Positions 6,092-8,138 of a stretch of 8,138 bases of DNA are shown here, one piece after another. The stretch is from CAZJOD01 sp964547525 (GTDB lineage Bacteria; Bacillota; Clostridia; JAAYHZ01). The first letter of the stretch is position 1. The number at the start of each line of letters is the position of its first letter. The stretch spans positions 1 through 8,138 of the forward strand of contig CAZJOD010000165.1 in NCBI GenBank assembly GCA_964547525.1, written 5' to 3'. The notes beneath the pieces were generated by a model, which was not told the origin of the DNA, made no database searches, and was given only the letters and a program-made list of their open reading frames with translations. The position numbers and the translations under genes were made by a program.

Positions 6092-6362
6092 AGAAACACC
6101 AGAAGAAGTGAATGCAGTTCAAGTGTTTGCTAAGCAATTGGTAGAAGACTACGGATATAGTAAGGAATTAATACAAACACATCCACAATACCGTGTAAAA
6201 GTAAGACCTTCGGATGAAAGAAAAGAATATCCTGTTGATATTGCTGTATTTAAAAATGCTAATAAAAATGAGGATAGTATAAAAATAATAGTTGAATGTA
6301 AAAAACCAACAAGAAAAGATGGAAGATCTCAATTAACCAGCAGTTTAGCTTCTGATTTCTAA
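6042..6362 (+). pseudogene. Type I restriction-modification protein, N-terminal nuclease-fold fragment (HSDR_N_2-like)
   Basis: The fragment is 106 codons. Residues 1-98 match the N-terminal domain found on type I restriction proteins, often at the front of the methylase (HsdM) chain: YISDYISGVDVKETPEEVNAVQVFAKQLVEDYGY, RPSDERKEYPVDIAVF, then IIVECKKPTRKDGRSQL. Asp66 and Glu85-Cys-Lys87 fit a PD-(D/E)XK nuclease core. In full-length relatives the chain continues for several hundred residues into the methylase or helicase. Here homology stops after Leu98, and the last eight residues (TSSLASDF) and the stop are read from repeat R4. AAGGAAAGGTG (6025-6035) lies 6 nt before the ATG at 6042; an in-frame GTG at 6033 lies inside that site and is not used. 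The gene is disrupted by the insertion. The downstream part is not seen in this window. Confidence 0.8.
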
Positions 6363-6480
6363 AAGCCTTAATAAATCTACTGTTAAACCTAATTCTCTAA
6401 GGTGTATCAAATTCGCAATTTTTCCTTTAAAATATTTAATGATTTCTGTTAAAATACAAAAACAGAAATGGGGTCTGATA
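6337..6480 (+). repeat. Repeat family R, copy R4 (insertion sequence left end and transposase leader)
   Basis: This is the fullest copy of family R and the only one followed by a transposase. It contains CCAGCAGTTT, AAAAGCCTTAATAA (6361-6374), GTATCAAATT (6403-6412), a T-rich stretch to about 6440 and the hairpin over the transposase start. It also supplies the stop codon that ends the restriction fragment. Confidence 0.72.
6442..6469 (+). promoter_or_regulatory. Perfect hairpin covering the transposase start codon
   Basis: ATTTCTGTT (6442-6450) and AACAGAAAT (6461-6469) are perfect 9-bp arms with a 10-nt loop. The first two bases of the ATG at 6468 lie in the 3' arm. Many insertion sequences use such hairpins to block translation of transcripts that read in from outside; this use here is inferred. 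Confidence 0.6.
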
Positions 6481-7699
6481 TTTTGAGGAGAAATTATTTT
6501 GCTAATTTAATCAAATACATGAAGAATGTCTATCATATTGATGAAAAATTTAATAAATTTGAAGATGGGAGAGTCAATCCAACATATAAAACAAAGCATG
6601 TTTTGTTACCGTTATTATTCGGACTTTTACTAAGAATAGATAGCTTAAACAAATTAAAATATTTATTAAAAGATAATGAGTTCAAAAAGCTGTTTCCTAA
6701 GGGGACCAATATGTCATCTATAGATACGGTTAGGGACACATTAAAAGTTCTTGATATGAATGGTCCGTATCTGACCAATAAAAGCATTATTAAAAAAGCA
6801 GCGAGAAACAAGGTATTCGATTCCGGAACAATAGACGGATATACTGTGGGGGCAATTGACGGCACAAAGTTTTTTGGAAGTTATAAAAAGAGTTGTTCGC
6901 AATGTCTTACGACAACAATAAAAGGAGAACCGTATTATTATCACAGCGGCTCCGTGATGTCAATTATTGGAGACGGACCGAAATTAGTTGTTGACTATGA
7001 ACCTTATAATCCGAAAACAAATTCCAAAGATAAGGATGAAGGTGAGATAAACGCTTCAAAACGCCTTCTTAAGAGGGTTATGAAGGATCACAAAAGTTTA
7101 ATTGATGTAGTAGTTTACAACGCATTGGTATGCAATTCGACATGGATTAATCAATGTTTGGCTTTAGATATAGACACTGTTGTGGGAGTAAAAAATAATA
7201 ACAACAAAAGTTTAAGGGAAGTTAAAAACTTACAAACAAATCGGAACCTAAAGAGATATGGAATGGTAAGAAAGACAATTCTATAATTAAGGTTTACGAA
7301 AAATACTTTTACATGAAAGGTGTGGACCGGCAGTTAAGGTTTATAAAATTTACAACCAAATATGAGGATAAAAGAAGGTCTCAAATTATGATAGTGACAA
7401 CATCACACGAAATGAGTTTACAAACCTTATACAAAATGATTAAAGCTAGGTGGAACATTGAAAATTCCGTATTTAACAATTTGAAGAACGGAGCTGACCT
7501 CGGCCATTGTTTTGTACATGGCGGGAATTCAGTAGAAGCCATTATATCCTTAATTTTTATTGCATTTAATTTATTTCAATTGTTCAAGTTAAAGCGAATA
7601 AAAAACCATGTTCCTATTCAAAAAGAACTGATAAGATTATTGTTTAAAGGTCTCTACTTGCTGAAATATGATAAAAGACTAATCTTTGATACAGGATAA
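6468..7699 (+). pseudogene. DDE transposase, frameshifted, catalytic Asp apparently lost
   Basis: The gene reads from ATG 6468 to about 7226 in one frame and from about 7226 to 7699 in the frame one base back, about 410 aa in all. It resembles clostridial IS4-superfamily DDE transposases. The first Asp lies in VGAIDGTKFFGS (Asp131). A basic linker with KDEGEINASKRLL follows. The second acidic position sits in DVVVYNALVCNSTWI, where residue 218 is Asn (AAC, 7119-7121) and I expect Asp. The Glu lies in KARWNIENSVFNNLK (GAA, 7460-7462). The shift falls at AAAAA (7224-7228): with one more A the sequence would read VKKLTNKSEPKEIWNGK and continue without a break. No ribosome binding site precedes the ATG, and the hairpin covers it. 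It is very likely inactive. Family moderately sure; the lost Asp rests on remembered relatives. Confidence 0.78.
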
Positions 7700-7894
7700 A
7701 TTCCGGCTAATTAAATAATATCGCTATGGCTGGGGGTAAGGGGGAAGTCTGCCCAAAACAAGGGAAATTGTAAAAATTATTGTTTATATGTTGTTATGAT
7801 AGTAAATAAATGGTAAAATTATTGCAAGAAGCTAAATTGGTCATTGGATTAGCTGTTATATTTTCAAATAGAGTGACTCGTAACATCATACCAC

Positions 7895-7985
7895 CCATAA
7901 TGAACCACCCCTCTGCTGTCCTGCCTTTCGTGTAACAGTATGCACCCACTCTGAGCGACATTGCTCTAGCATGGCGTAACACAAA
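7895..7985 (-). repeat. GC-richer intergenic block, possible inverted X-like element
   Basis: This block differs in composition from the AT-rich flanks. On the minus strand it shares CCATGCTA (7974-7967) and GGGTGCA (7947-7941) in the same order as X1 (1050-1057, 1064-1070), but with about 13 extra bases between. It also has GAGC-GCTC arms around 7953-7966 and a near-direct repeat ATACCACCC / GAACCACCCC on the plus strand. Membership in family X is tentative. Short frames on both strands here look accidental. The rest of 7773-8012 shows only a loose repeat of TAAAATTATTG. Confidence 0.3.
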
Positions 7986-8012
7986 CGCACATTAGCCAAA
8001 ATTAAAAGCATA

Positions 8013-8073
8013 AAAGTTCAGCTAAAGTTCAGACAGCCGACATTATATATTCAGTTTTGTACGGTATCATACC
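8013..8073 (+). promoter_or_regulatory. Activator-type promoter: 11-bp-spaced direct repeat, -10 and palindrome
   Basis: AAAGTTCAG occurs at 8013-8021 and 8024-8032, exactly one helical turn apart. A TATATT -10 candidate follows at 8046-8051, so the repeats would lie over and upstream of the -35. Tandem repeats of this period there are typical of OmpR/PhoB-type response regulators. Next, GGTATCATACC (8063-8073) is a perfect palindrome near the transcript start. No gene begins before the window ends at 8138, so the target would lie beyond it. Confidence 0.4.
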
Positions 8074-8138
8074 TTCTAAATAGTAGGAAATTGCGAAACT
8101 CTTGAAAACTAGAGACCCAAATATACCAAATTATAATA

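Larger units (their letters stand above)
6337..7772 (+). mobile_element. Degenerate DDE insertion sequence (IS4-superfamily-like) inserted in the restriction gene
   Basis: The left edge is set where restriction-protein homology ends and repeat R begins. The right edge is set by AAGGGAAATTG (7760-7770), whose reverse complement equals the first 11 bases after AG of R2 and R3 (CAATTTCCCTT). R4 itself reads CAGTTTAGCTT there, so the two ends of this copy match only partly (about 10 of 16). No target-site duplication could be identified. The element would be about 1.43 kb and carries one plus-strand transposase that is no longer intact. The exact ends are approximate. Confidence 0.65.

Noticed and set aside
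7770..7825. TTGTAAAAATTATTG and ATGGTAAAATTATTG as a target-site duplication
   Set aside because: Both copies lie to the right of the insertion sequence, so they do not flank it; AT-rich chance similarity is likely.
7810..7935. Plus-strand 41-codon frame starting MVKLLQEAK
   Set aside because: No ribosome binding site, and its second half reads through the same repeat-like block.
7794..7982. Minus-strand 62-codon frame
   Set aside because: No ribosome binding site, no recognisable family, and it lies over the GC-richer repeat-like block.
1..8138. CRISPR array, tRNA or rRNA gene, riboswitch
   Set aside because: No regularly spaced identical repeats, no cloverleaf or rRNA motif, and no riboswitch core that I can recognise.

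Overview
The window is AT-rich and looks like accessory chromosome DNA of a low-GC Firmicute, most likely a Clostridia/Lachnospiraceae-type organism. This rests on strong GGAGG ribosome binding sites about 8 nt from the starts, XRE regulators with the SKWEN signature, and transposase types common in clostridia. No core metabolic gene and no RNA gene is visible, so the species cannot be named.

Layout from left to right. Positions 1-803 (minus strand) hold most of a Y1 (HUH) tyrosine transposase of the REP-associated type, cut by the window edge. Positions 1240-5337 hold three plus-strand regulators, each alone in its transcription unit. They are an ECF sigma factor with a very long C-terminal extension (1240-2862), an XRE regulator with a helical TPR-like tail (3320-4183) and an XRE regulator with a second winged-helix-like region (4540-5337). 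They are separated by recurring intergenic sequence. One family (called R here, about 110-145 bp) lies just 3' of each regulator at 2903, 4230 and 5342, and again at 6337. A second family (called X, full copies about 110 bp, G-rich 3' end) lies 5' of each regulator at 968 and 3080, and at 4362 in deleted form.

Positions 5338-6041 are mostly non-coding. They hold R3, a promoter built on a perfect inverted repeat, a 17-codon ORF with a good ribosome binding site, a second promoter and a decayed reading frame. Positions 6042-6362 encode the N-terminal nuclease-fold domain of a type I restriction-modification protein. The gene is cut after about 98 codons, exactly where R4 begins. R4 runs straight into a DDE transposase (6468-7699) that carries a frameshift in an A-run and an apparent Asp-to-Asn change, so R is best read as the left end of this insertion sequence family. 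R1-R3 would then be solitary relics or MITE-like derivatives of it. Positions 7773-8138 hold no gene but contain a GC-richer repeat-like block and an activator-type promoter probably serving a gene beyond the window.

Overall this looks like an insertion hot spot in which single regulators, mobile-element ends and a broken restriction gene have accumulated. No new enzymatic system is demonstrable. The most interesting signal is the cassette-like alternation of lone regulators with two repeat families next to a REP-type transposase.
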